Source of the DNA: Ceraceosorus guamensis
Taxonomy: Eukaryota > Basidiomycota > Exobasidiomycetes > Ceraceosorales > Ceraceosoraceae
Direction of reading: 5' to 3'
DNA: 64,000 nt
Assembly: GCF_003144195.1 (NCBI RefSeq)
Contig: NW_020290022.1
Location: 1 to 64,000, forward strand
The position numbers and the translations under genes are program-made. Under the pieces are notes generated by a model. It was given only the letters and a program-made list of their open reading frames with translations. It made no database searches and was not told the origin of the DNA. Positions 33,113 to 44,315 of the stretch are shown one piece after another. Position 1 is the stretch's first letter, and every line of letters starts with the position of its first letter.

Positions 33113-34871
33113 GTTGACCGCGATACCAACACTCTGACTGCGACTCTTGGCTGCAAGTCGAAAGCGCACGCAGGAACTGCCTGTGAGATCAAGACCGTCC
33201 AATGGCAGTTGTGCCGGATGTATGCGTGATCAGTGATGGAGGCATTAGCAAAAGAGACGTTCCGGGGCAGGCTACCAATATTGATGTCGGTAAGTATCGG
33301 TGGTGAGGTGGCTGAAGCAGGCTGAGTTGAGCTCGACGTCGAATACACACGGCCCGCGCGCCTGGCTCTGTTGTGTGGAGTCAGCTGCACTCGTGACTTC
33401 AGCTTCATGGCGCATGCGTGCAGAGGCACCGGCGTGTCGGTCTCTTATCACCCAACACCTCCTTCACCACCCGACTATCTTCATGCTACTTGGGACTCAA
33501 GGTCGCTCCATCTTCAGACTTGTACTGACGACTTAATTTATCCATACGCCTCTGACTCCGCATCCGACACGAATTCCGTATGGCCCTCCGTCTCGCCAGA
33601 TCGCACGACGATGGCTCGAACAGTCTCCATGCGAGCCTCTCAGCTCTTTCCCACCTCACCCGCTTCACAAAAGGAATGCAATCTGGCTATCCGGACAACT
33701 CGCTGCCAATTTCTCTTCCGCCCGAATCGGTACCAGATGCCGCTCCGGCACAGCCCTGTCGGACCCAGCGCGCGCTCGTAGCGACTTGAGCATTCCGGAG
33801 ATGATTTTCACTTAGCGCCCATTTGATCCGCCCATCACCTAGGTATACCTTGCGCAGCCGAATCAGAGAATCTGGAACGGGAGCCAGCTGCTGGTACATG
33901 GTCCACTTCCAGAGCGCATCGCATTCTACCAAGCGCTCGACCGAACTCGCCAAGGGCTCGTACACATCTTCCTACGTACCCTCTCTTCCCCCTGCAAGAG
34001 CTTGTGCACTTCAGCCCCGGGTATGAAGTGAATCGCACTCGACCTGGGTTCAAGAGTGTTCTGGCACGACGAAAACGCTGCAAGGGCAACATGGCCGGGC
34101 GGCGCAGGTCCGCCAAGATTGTAGGTGGATGGGATACTGCCATGAGAGGTGGCGAGCTGGACATGAGCCCCCTGATTTTGGCGCAGGAAAGGGGCTGGTC
34201 ACTCCTGCGCTGCGAGCAGCGCTGCTGGACGCATTCCCTTTCCCTAGACCGCCGCGTAAAGGGGATTATCCTGGTCGTGGAACTCGCAATCGGGGTCCAG
34301 GATCTTGGGATGAGAGCTTGGATCGAGAAGGTATGAGCAGCCCCTTCGGCTGCTGGACACCGCCTCGCCGCCGAGCGGCTGGCCGACAAAGCGGAAACGG
34401 CAAAGGAGGGGAACCGTCTTTGCTCGATGGCGCGCGCAGAGTGGAAAGGCATTCGAAGCAATGGCAAGAAATAGGAAAGGCTGGCTTGTGGTGTGGATCA
34501 CTCCTTGACACGACCATGGCGCCTCATCAACCCGCGCCCCTCCCGCCTTCTTCTCATAGCTTTGGAATCGACGAGTTGACGTGATGGAGGGGATCCCGCG
34601 CGGACCCCTCACAAAAAGAGCAATTGCACCAGCGGCAGTCCCCTCGTCTCAGCCGGAAACTCCGCGCAAAGCCCCTTGAGTGTGATTTTACAACGTGGCT
34701 CTGCCAAGCTGGCTGATTAGGGGACCACTTGATCTCAAAGCACATCAAGAAGCTCTCTGCGCTCTTTGCGTCTGCTCGGGCGAAGTGTGCGCGGATAGTT
34801 ACGAGTCATTCACAGTGACGCAACCGGACAGCCTCAAGATCGCAAGACGCTCATTGACCAAAGATCGGTGA
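33113..34871. other. Unresolved region, possible multi-exon gene
   Basis: Several stretches read like exons, but I cannot assemble one model. On the minus strand: about 34190-33985 (containing HGSIPSTYNLGGPAPPGHVA and RSSAIHFIPGAEVHKLLQGE), ending at a GTACGT donor, then about 33890-33850 (QLAPVPDSLIRLRK before a GTATAC donor), with an 89-base intron between. On the plus strand: 33580-33777 and 33843-33960 (QRIWNGSQLLVHGPLPER), and about 34129-34580. The two strands compete and neither matches a family that I know. The first 300 bases are the MDM10 promoter. Confidence 0.3.
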
Positions 34872-35021
34872 TTGTCATCGGCACATAGCTGTCTCGTCTC
34901 GTCCAATCGCCTCACCATACCACGAGAGGCATCCCGCAAGAATCATCGTGCCGCGATTCACATTCGCAGTCCGCCTGCTCGATTGTTCCTGCTACGCTTC
35001 CTGGCAGCACGAGCAAGAGGT

Positions 35022-36380
35022 ATGCGGGTAGCATCGCTCCTGCAAGAACCGGGCCAAGGCTCACAAAAGGGCCACCGCCCTTTTGATTGGGATCCCAGTA
35101 TCTGCAATCCGCAATCACGAGCACCTGATTTAGCGACTTCGAAAGGCTGTCGCAACGATAACACCGTCATCACATCTGGCCGCTATCCATCTTCTACCAA
35201 AGAGGAGTACAAGAGTCCGTTGTTTCATTGCTTACAGCGCGGCAACGCTGGAGCTCAGCCACGCCGAACGTTTCGTAGCCCGCCTCGCGATACAGCACGC
35301 GATTCGCAGCCCGCTTTGCGTCGCAACCAGGCGTGCGAGTTGGCGCGCGAGATGAATCAGACCACCAACCAATCGCGCACAAGCTTTGGCGCAGCACGAT
35401 TGATGCCAAAGGTGTCTCAAAGCCGATCGTCAAGCTCACTTTCCGCGTCCTCGAGCGGAGGCAGTCACGGCGATGGGGACGGAGAATATCCCATCCGCCT
35501 TGCCCAAACCGTCAATGGGCGGCGCATCTCACTTTTGCGCCTCGCCAAGCGTATCTGGCTCGTGACATTGCTGAAGGCCGTTCGCTACATCAAGCGTGCG
35601 AGAGCCGCTCGGCGCCTCAAACGAATTTGCCGGTCTGCGGGATCGCCGCCGGATCCAGAACACTCAGAGAGAGATACCAAAGCGTTGGTCAGAATGAGCA
35701 ACAGAAATAGTCGGATCTCAGCCTCACGCAGCACTTCGACCTCGCCTGTCCTTGAGGGACATTGTTCTGATTGGACTATCCCGGGGAAAGGAGTCACTTC
35801 GAAGCACACCACCCGTACAGTGCTACCTCCTTTACCAATTTTACATCAGCGTAGCTCTTTACCTACGGTGACCAGTGCGGTTTCAGGCTCAAGCATCTCG
35901 AAAGGCGATCGTCGCACCCTATTCCGAGTGCGTTGGCAAGACGATGTGTCTGCTTCGAAAGACAATCGAGCCATCTGTTCCGAAGTGCCAATTCGACCCT
36001 GGCATAGCAATTTTCGGCCATCGGTGGGAGCTCCAAACCGACCGCGCAGTGCTCGCAACTCGCCATGGGTATCGGATCTTCAAATGTGGGGCGGTCTTGA
36101 GGACTTTGAACCCAACGAACATTTACGCTTCCATACGGTCGTGAGCGAGAAGCCCGCACACCTTGACAGGCGCAGCAACGATGTTGTCACAAGCTTTGCC
36201 GATTCCATCGGCTCGACGACGAATACAGCGGCGGTCATTAGCAACACTGGTGATGACCCAGGTCGTTTTCGCTCCGACATTTGTCATTCCACTGGCTTCC
36301 GTTCCCCTGTCGCGCACCTCACTTTGGATCCCAGAGCTTTTGACATCTTCTCTGAAGATAGTGTCGCAATCTGGGCCTGA
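35022..36380 (+). CDS. Hypothetical Ser/Arg-rich protein
   Basis: A 452-codon frame from the first in-frame ATG; the frame is open without ATG back to 34872, so an upstream exon is possible. Ser/Arg-rich and mostly disordered, with one ordered, basic, amphipathic stretch in the middle (GRRISLLRLAKRIWLVTLLK, then a run of Arg/Lys/Ala) and an acidic, more mixed C-terminal third. No recognised domain. Support rests on length and on reasonable composition. No intron is needed within it. It could still be a chance frame in GC-rich DNA. Confidence 0.42.
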   Translation: MRVASLLQEPGQGSQKGHRPFDWDPSICNPQSRAPDLATSKGCRNDNTVITSGRYPSSTKEEYKSPLFHCLQRGNAGAQPRRTFRSPPRDTARDSQPALRRNQACELAREMNQTTNQSRTSFGAARLMPKVSQSRSSSSLSASSSGGSHGDGDGEYPIRLAQTVNGRRISLLRLAKRIWLVTLLKAVRYIKRARAARRLKRICRSAGSPPDPEHSERDTKALVRMSNRNSRISASRSTSTSPVLEGHCSDWTIPGKGVTSKHTTRTVLPPLPILHQRSSLPTVTSAVSGSSISKGDRRTLFRVRWQDDVSASKDNRAICSEVPIRPWHSNFRPSVGAPNRPRSARNSPWVSDLQMWGGLEDFEPNEHLRFHTVVSEKPAHLDRRSNDVVTSFADSIGSTTNTAAVISNTGDDPGRFRSDICHSTGFRSPVAHLTLDPRAFDIFSEDSVAIWA

Positions 36381-39300
36381 TAGTCCCCGCCGCCTTTCGC
36401 TTTGTATCACGCTTCTCACTTCTCTCCAGGTTGCGACGCCTTTCAATCCAATGAAAGGACCTCGTCGGTCGGGCCTCAAGTCACGCTGCGTGCGACGGTA
36501 TGTTGGGTAGACGTGCCTCGGCCTGAAAGGCTCTCTAGCGTCATGCTTCCCCACAAATCCGTTGCTAAGGAAAGTTGCTAGATACACGAGCCCAGGTGTC
36601 GCTCAGTCTCCGGACTGCTCAGTCCGAAGTGCGTCGATGCGTCTCTGTATGCAGCAGAGCCGGCTGCGGAGCCGCGATCCTTTGTTGCACGCCATCACGA
36701 CCAAACCAAGCGTACTTAATTGCTATTGAACAACTCGCAGCGCAAGGACGGGAATCGGATAGTCGGACTTGAGCAATCACGAAGCGGCGACTGGGCTTTG
36801 GTGAATGGCAGCCGCGGGGAGCTGCACAGCAACTCGGCAGGGCGTGGCAGCAGCTGCTTGAGCAAACCATGCTGTGCGCGCGGCCAGAGCGGGCCCGAAG
36901 CAGCTATGAGCGCAGCCACTCGCGAGTCGTGTTTGCAGCGGCGAGCACTAATGCACGAGTGAGACAATCAATTCTAGACGAATCACGAATGTGTCCGCAT
37001 GCCGGTGAGCGGTTACAAGAGGCTTCGATTGGGAGCGATCGATGAGGTATCTGTAGCTCAACAAATGATTGGGCGCCTACGTCGAATGCCTGTCCAGGAT
37101 CCAAGCAGGCTAGGCGCTTGCGCAGCTAACCTCAAGAGGGCCAAGCCTCTCTATTTGACGTTGGGGACGTGTGGGTCCGGAGGGCATGAACGGGATGTGA
37201 ACGAGCATAAAAAGGATCGGGACCACAACTTTGGTACAAAGCTCCGACGCTTCGGAACCGCTCATTAATCAACAGACTGACTATCTGTGATGATAATCAC
37301 GTGAACGTCTGCCTGGATTCACTCATCAAATTGCACATGAGAAAGGTCCGTACCTAAACGCATGCTCATCTACATCACTCTCCATTGAGGAGCTGCGCTG
37401 ATCCTTGACGAATCGACTGTCCGCTTGGGGTTTCAGAGACTTACAGGATTCGTCGCATGTATTTGCTGCCTTTGCGTCTTGAGAACTTGCCGTCTGACTC
37501 GATCTTGTCTCGGTCAGGCGGATAAGGTGGTGATTGCCTCCCGCAGCCGCACTTGGTTTTTTGGCAAGCATGCCAGAGCAAGACTCGTGGATGTGGCCGG
37601 ACTCAAGACTCTTGACTCCTGCTGGTCGCGCTTCCATGCAGCGGAACGCGGCCGTCCGCGAGACTCGTGAGATGCATACCAGCAGTGGCCCAGCTATGGG
37701 CATCTAGAAAGCAAGATCTGTCCATCCATACACCTACGCAGCAACATGGTGGTACCACGTAGTCGTTGAGCCCGAGGCGAGGCACGGGCCGGTTACAGTT
37801 CCTACGTGTCTGTTGTGACCCGCTTTGCAATCAAGAATGCCAATCACAATCAGAATTTTGAACGACGTTCTGATTGGTGACACTCTGACTCGTCCTCTTC
37901 GACAGGCGAGATTCGCTAGCTCAGATAAAAGCTTTGGTACTCCGCCAAAGTCACGGCAAGACGTGAGTCGGACGTTGCAGCAAAGTGTGAGTGTAGCTGC
38001 ACTCCGTGCTGGTCACACAGCTCTGCTGACTCTGCTGCCTGCTGGCAGAGCGCAGGCACAGCACAAATGGCAGGGCGGTACCGCGCCTGCACGCGTGTCT
38101 GCTGATCTAAACGTGACCAGAACCACACATGGAGGAGCGGCACGCGCGCTTTTATTGGCGCACTGCCAACAACGGCTTGAGCAAGCACTTGAAGCTTCAA
38201 CACTAGGCCTCTAAGAAGGCCATTTGACCCCACTCAAGCGCACGCGTGCGTTGGCGCCAAATGGCCTCCGACATCGCTTATGCACACGAATCCGGCAGTA
38301 TTGGTCGCACGCAACCAGAATAGTAATATGACAACTTCACGATATATATACGTATGCGTTCTGTGGATGCCGCGTCGGGCTGCGTGCAGTCGCGGGCCAC
38401 GGGTCGGCTCTTGATCCGCGTTGCTGTCGCTAGTCTGAGTGTGGCCAGCCATGGTTTCTGGGGGCTAAATTCAGACTACTTGCGCTAGGCACTGCTGCTG
38501 CTCACCCCTCTAGCGAAGAGCTGTCCATCCTCAAGGTGTTCTAAAGTCACTGCGCGGAGTTCGGCCCCAGTACTCCAGAAGCAGCGATGAAGAAGCGCCG
38601 AGGCTACGCTTCGCCGGACGTCGCACAGCTTACGCATTGGCCGCAGCGGCGGCATAAAAGCTGCCAAGTAGCTAGCTGCTGGTGGCGCCGAAAGGGGTGA
38701 AAGGTCGTTCAGGCACGAAGGGATCCTTCCGATAATGTGGCGGTTGCCCCAGCTGGCATCCGCCAAAGCTTTCCGACTTGGAAATGATGTCGTCCGAGTG
38801 CGGGGCGACCCTCATGGGAGGAGGGAGGTAACACTCTTTGGCCCTTGTGCCGCGAGAGTGTATGCGAGCTACATGCGGTCCTCTTCTGGTCGTACATACC
38901 ACTCACTTTACGGGGCGACTGTGATTTTCAGGCACCGCGCTTCCAAAGTTTAGCGCAATTAGTTGTCATGCCAGCCTTGCGCCTAGGTTGCGAATGCGAT
39001 TCATGTCGCTGTTCCGATGTTCATAGCCCAGACTCTCTCCCTCCCTCCTGTAGGCGAATATGACCAAGCATCGGTGCTCTACTTCAACCGTGAATCCTCG
39101 TCCCACCTATGAGCCCGACGAGCGTAGCACGCGACGTTGGTTGCGCTGCACCGAGACGTGCAGCGCTGTGGCTGCAAAGACCCCTTGCTGTTGCGTGCGT
39201 GCGTCGCGGTGCAATTTTGCATGCTCGCGTGAACGTCAAACCGAGAGTCGTTTCTTCAAGCCAAAGAAGATTTCGATGCCTTGCGCTCACCTTGCAAGCC

Positions 39301-39737
39301 ACCTTGTTGGTGAGCGAGCATTCGAGTCCGAAAAGTTTGAGGGCTGAGTGGTCAATCCGATGAGAAGTCCGGTCGAGCACCACTTTCATGGGTCGAGCAA
39401 ATAAAAGCCAGACGTGGAGGTGGGTGTGATGTGATGTCAGGAGCAGCGCACATAATTTCTCACTTTGCCTTGAGGTTGGTCCGTGCATCAAATGTGTACA
39501 CATCCGCATCCACCGATTCACGCTCCTGAAGCCACGCCTTGGCGCGGTGTTCTGTGTGTCGGGACAGCGGTCCAAATTTGTTCTCGTCACGTCAACCTTT
39601 TGGATAGCAAAATTCGTGTTCTTCTTACGATGACATATGCCCTCGAATTGGAGATTTGACTCGTCAATGGTCGTAGGCGAGTCGCATTTGGATTGGATTG
39701 GATTTAATGGTTTATCGCAGCAGCGCGCATTCAAGAT

Positions 39738-39758
39738 TTCGTGATTGTTCACGATTGG
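39738..39758. repeat. Dispersed motif, inverted pair
   Basis: TTCGTGATTG followed by TTCACGATTGG. The two halves combine both orientations of the genome-dispersed word. Confidence 0.5.
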
Positions 39759-40861
39759 AGCGCGTGCGAGCTTGGGTATCCACAGCATGTGTCGCCTAAA
39801 AGGCAGCGAAACCCTCCCTGTGGACCATTCCGATAACTGCTTCCAGTCACAGCGCACCCTGGCGACCGCGGCAAAGAGAATTACGGATGCATGGGACTGC
39901 TGCACTTCCGTAACTTGAGCCACGATCGGGGCGCCGCGTACGAAGTTCGCACCGTGTACTTCGGCAGCCCGCTCGGTGTTACGACTGAATACTTTCCAGG
40001 CGAGCGGAGTGGTCAGGCAGCCGGAAACGCTTGCGACGGCTTCAGCAAGCTCCAATGCGTTGAAGACTGGGCTTCTTTGGATCCAAGAATGCAAGTTGTC
40101 GGAGATGACTTTGAAAGGCCGCTACGCAGACTGCTGCCGTCGCGATTGGTCAGAGTGAGAGCCTGAGGGTGAGAGGGGTGATTGTGACGCGCTACTCCGG
40201 TCGCAAAAGGGCTGCAGCGCGCATGAGGGTCGCAGAAGTGCTGCGCTCGGCGCCATTACACACGTCTGCGATCGACAGTTTTGCTGCGTCGAGCTGCGTC
40301 GATGATCCCTGTGACGAATGCGCTGGATAATCTCCTCATTTAAGCTCCAGAGTTTGCATGAGAAAGTGGTCTGCAAGACGGTTCAGAGTCACGAGTAGTA
40401 CGTAGACGGATTGAGTGGCCTAGGGTGGAGAAGGCTGCGGGAGCGACGTACCGCTTTCGTGAGAGCTCGCCCTCGGCCTACTTTACTGCTGCAGATCCCC
40501 GACGAGAGCAAGTGAAATCGCCCTCGCAAGCCCCCTGGGCCGCCGCACGTCTTGCGCGACCAAATTCAGAAGTCGTCCCTTTGGTCGGACGAGCAGCGTG
40601 CATGCGCTGCCCTGCATTCCTAGCGATCACCAACATCGATCGAGAGTCACATCCACAGCGCTTGCTGCAATGGCCCATCCGAATAGCTTGAAGTTGACCG
40701 CCCGTCGTAATCGCTACATCGCATATATGTGGATCACAACAACTTCTTAGAACTTGGCCCTTGCAAGCGCGACGAGCATGCGGAGGTGGGAGACGCGCCT
40801 ATCCGTGTGTTGGACTCTCATCAGCGTGCGGTGGCGTGCTGCGAGAGGCCAGGAGCACACA

Positions 40862-40880
40862 CAATCGTGAATCGTGAATG
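40862..40880. repeat. Dispersed motif, tandem copy
   Basis: CAATCGTGAATCGTGAATG, two overlapping copies of AATCGTGAAT in tandem with a 7-base period. Confidence 0.65.
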
Positions 40881-42725
40881 CTGCGTTCGATCAGCAGAGC
40901 TCCGGCTGCGCACACCAGCGCAGCGATGAGAGGCTTAAGCTAGGCACGAGTCTGCGTCGCCATCATGGAGCGCAGCGGGAGACTCCGCCTGGAGAGCAGC
41001 CAGCCGCTGCTAGCCCATTGAAATTGAGGTAGCAAAGGGAATCAAGCAGGGTCGATGCAAACCTCATGCAGCTGTTTTGACCCGCCGCCGCTACCGATCG
41101 ACCGGACCCAAATGACTTCCATGCGCAGGCAGCTAGAAGATCTTCGGCTGTAGTCATGCATCAATGGAGAGGAAGAGGACGACCGGCATCGCGGGAATAA
41201 GAGCTGCTGATGCTCAGACGGGTCGCGTGTGTTCCCGCGCGTGCGTGTGGCTGTCCAGTGACAGAGCTCGCAGCTTATTCACGATTCTGTGCCCAGCAGC
41301 GGTCTGCGGGTGCGTAAGCCAAGCCGCTGCCGCTGTTGCCGATCCACGCGTGTCTTTGCTGCAAATAAGGAATCCACGCACCGCCCTTCGTGAATGGGTA
41401 GGTCGTGGGCGTAAGTCGCGAGTGACTCTAAACTCCGGTCTTCCTCTCTGCTTCTCTGCTGATACACGCGTAGACCAAGGATCCCCAGTGCTTCCACGAC
41501 CCGCTGCTAGGTATTATAGTCGACTATACGTGCCTTTGCGTGCTGAAGTTGGTCCCTTGCGCCACTATCCTCAAAGCCAAGCCATCCGATGATGCTCTGA
41601 TGAGTGCATATACGGGTGAGCGTGGTCCGTTCATGCTGTACCAGCTAGTCAGTGAGTAGTATAGCGAAATGCAAGGTCTAGCTAAGACCCGGCCACGGAC
41701 GGAGATTGACTCGCAGCGACGACATCATCATCAGCATGTGCAGCAGCAGCATCAACAGCTGCTGAAATCACGACTCGTGCTTGAGTTTTGAGTCTGCCAG
41801 TTGCCATGGCCGCCCGCTGCTGCTGCTCCAGCTCATATGCTGCGCGCTGTGCAGATTTCAAAGGCCTGTCCCTGCAGCATCCAGTCAAGAGGTACTTTTC
41901 ACCGAGCTGCGTGGAGAGCAACACGCGGGCATTTGTTACTTTGTGACGATATTCTTGCTGTTAGCGGGTCTCAGACTTGCATTTGCGGAAGCGGCGAGCG
42001 CGCATGTCAAGCAGCTGCTCGTCTTTGCCCTCGCGACAGCAATTGACTGCCCTTGACATGTGCTGCTACCACGACTTTGAGCGCTAAGCGAAGATATCGG
42101 TCTCTCTGTTGTATAGCTGTCCGTGAAGCACTCTGCTCGACGAGATAAACAGTTGGGCGTGTGAGTCCTCACGACAAGCACGACTTTGCCAGCTGCCTGA
42201 CACGTCAATTGTCCTCCTGACAGCAGGGCAGCACTCATCTGGGCTTTCCTTGGGCACGTTTCACTTGTGTCTTGCACGCCTGTCTACTCAGCGCGATCAT
42301 ATCTATACTCACGACTCGACTCGTGCAGGATCCATCATCTCGATCAACACGCACTGACTGAAACTCAGCACCTCATCGCCGCTGCTGCTGTCGTCCCTTG
42401 GTCAGCCCTCTTTCACGAAGGCTGGAGCAATCTGTATCTCGGCACACCCGGCAGTCGCTCTATAGGTAGACTGATTTTGGTCACGTTCGCCCGCCACGCC
42501 ATCGACTCAACGTGACGAATCGGAGCCACACACTGCTGCATGGGCTCGCCGCTTGAATAAGTGCACGCTCAAGGTCGGTGCAGACAGACTCTTCGGTCTA
42601 CGCTGGCACAGAAGCGGAGATCAATCATCTCTCACGAGCCTGGCTGACATCAAGCTTGTATATCCCGTCTCGCGGTGTCGGTTGATCACAGGGTTCTACG
42701 ACCGGCCGCTACCCGATTCACCTAG

Positions 42726-42765
42726 TTCATTCGTGGTTCGTGGTTCAAGATTCCATTCACGATTG
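42726..42765. repeat. Dispersed motif cluster
   Basis: TTCATTCGTGGTTCGTGG, then, after a few bases, ATTCACGATTGG. The first part is a tandem degenerate form and the second an exact copy in the opposite orientation. Confidence 0.55.
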
Positions 42766-44315
42766 GCAACTCACCAAGCACGACGCATCACGAAAGCGCC
42801 TCGATCGTCTCGCCCAAGCCCGACATTTGCGCTCTCTCGCCGCCCCGCAGCATTGGTCGCTTGGCGCAGCCAGCACATCCTTAAACGCCGAAGCTATCGT
42901 CTGCATAATTGCCGCTCAGGTCGACAGGCGTCGTCGACCATTGAAAGTTGGAGCAGCCTAGCTGAAACAGACTGAGTGCAGACAGCACGTCAGTTTCAGC
43001 TGACGCGGCTTTCTGCAGCTGCGAGCCTGAGACTTGCACCCGCGACTGGTTGTACAAGAAGTTTGGTGAGTTTCGAGGTCTGGATGGCATACTGCTTCAG
43101 ATCACCTGCTTTAGCCTCAACAAAAGATGGTCGCATGGCGGAGCATCGGAGCCAACGGGTGCGAGACCATGTGGCACGCTTGAGACACGGCGGCTCGAGC
43201 GGGGTGGCCAGGCGCTACGCGCGCCGATGCAAGCTAGGCGAACGGTCGGGTGGGTGTGGGGGGAGGGGCGGAAAGGGGGGGCATCAGAAGTCACAGTCGG
43301 TGACGGGGGACTGCCTGTCAAGGGGGGCATTCGTTCATGTCTCGCCTCTGTCTGCACAAAGCATTCGCGATACACACGATGCTTGACGTGTTCCGGCAAG
43401 TCGAATGAGGCTGCCGTTCGCGTATGCGATACAGCGTCAGGCATCACATGCTCGACCAAGGATACGAGTCATCATTGTGGTGAGCTCTGCACCATCTGCA
43501 TAGGCATTCACCGTTGCCAGCAACGTGCAATTCTGCATGCTCGAACGAGGGAGGCTCTTGACCATTTGACCATACTCAGACCATTATTAATGCTGCTGCA
43601 TGATGCTTCTGCAGTCATGGGCTGAGTATATGACAGCGACATGCAGCTATAGGCAAGACCAGCTATGTAGCAGCAGCGCTGACTCATGAACTTTCTTCGT
43701 ATCCTGACTGACACCTCGTCGTTCAGCCCACGCGCAGCTGGTAGCATCAACTGCTCGGCCCCAGCAGCTCCCACACACGTTCACGGCAGCAGTCTACGCT
43801 AAATAGTCACAGCTATCAGGAGCGAGTGATTGTCATTGTGTAGCAATCTGTTCCACCTGAATCGGGTAAATCGACCGCGAAGTGCATGGGTTGCTGGAAG
43901 CGCGCTGCAAGTGCTGCTGCTGTGCTCTTCCATCTCCCGCGCACGGGAGCTTACATAGACCGATAGCAGCGTCTCTTCGGGCACTTAATTGGCTCGACTC
44001 AATATCTGCTTCACGACTTGCTTCTTTCTTGGAAGAGCACACCTGCTAGTTTCAACTGCGCCGCGACCCGCCTGGAGCGAGACACGCAGCGGGCCAGTCG
44101 CATCACTTGCGCTCCCCAGCTTCTTCCAGCATCCATACGTACATCAGAGCTAGGCTGTTGCAAGCCTGCGGGCTGTATAGGCTGGCTTTGGGCTTGAGGG
44201 CGGATCAAAACGTGAGCGGGACGACCAGGGGCGCAGGAATTGCAGTCGCGATCGAGGAAGGTGGCCCTTGTGGCGCTGGGCGCCTGCGCTATACCCTGCC
44301 TTGAGAGCAGACACG

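Larger units (their letters stand above)
36381..44315. other. Gene desert (about 7.9 kb)
   Basis: The longest stretch without a convincing gene. Frames are short, Arg/Ser/Cys-rich and overlap on both strands. The longest (39084-40094, minus) contains the dispersed intergenic motif and looks like chance. No terminal repeats, reverse-transcriptase, transposase or RNA-gene motifs were recognised. It is rich in the dispersed ATTCACGATT/AATCGTGAAT word (36981, 39738, 40862, 41277, 42726) and in TCACGACTC-type variants (40389, 41766, 42306). CAG/CTG triplet clusters lie at about 41700-41840. It may hold long promoters, non-coding RNA genes or fully decayed sequence. Confidence 0.5.

Noticed and set aside
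32677-33429. Minus-strand frame starting 5' of MDM10
   Set aside because: Overlaps MDM10 exon 1 in another frame; the MDM10 frame carries the conserved sequence.
39084-40094. A 336-codon minus-strand frame in the gene desert
   Set aside because: Composition is irregular (many His, Cys, Arg, Thr), it contains the dispersed intergenic motif, and no domain, signal or intron support is visible. Chance frames of this size occur in GC-rich DNA.
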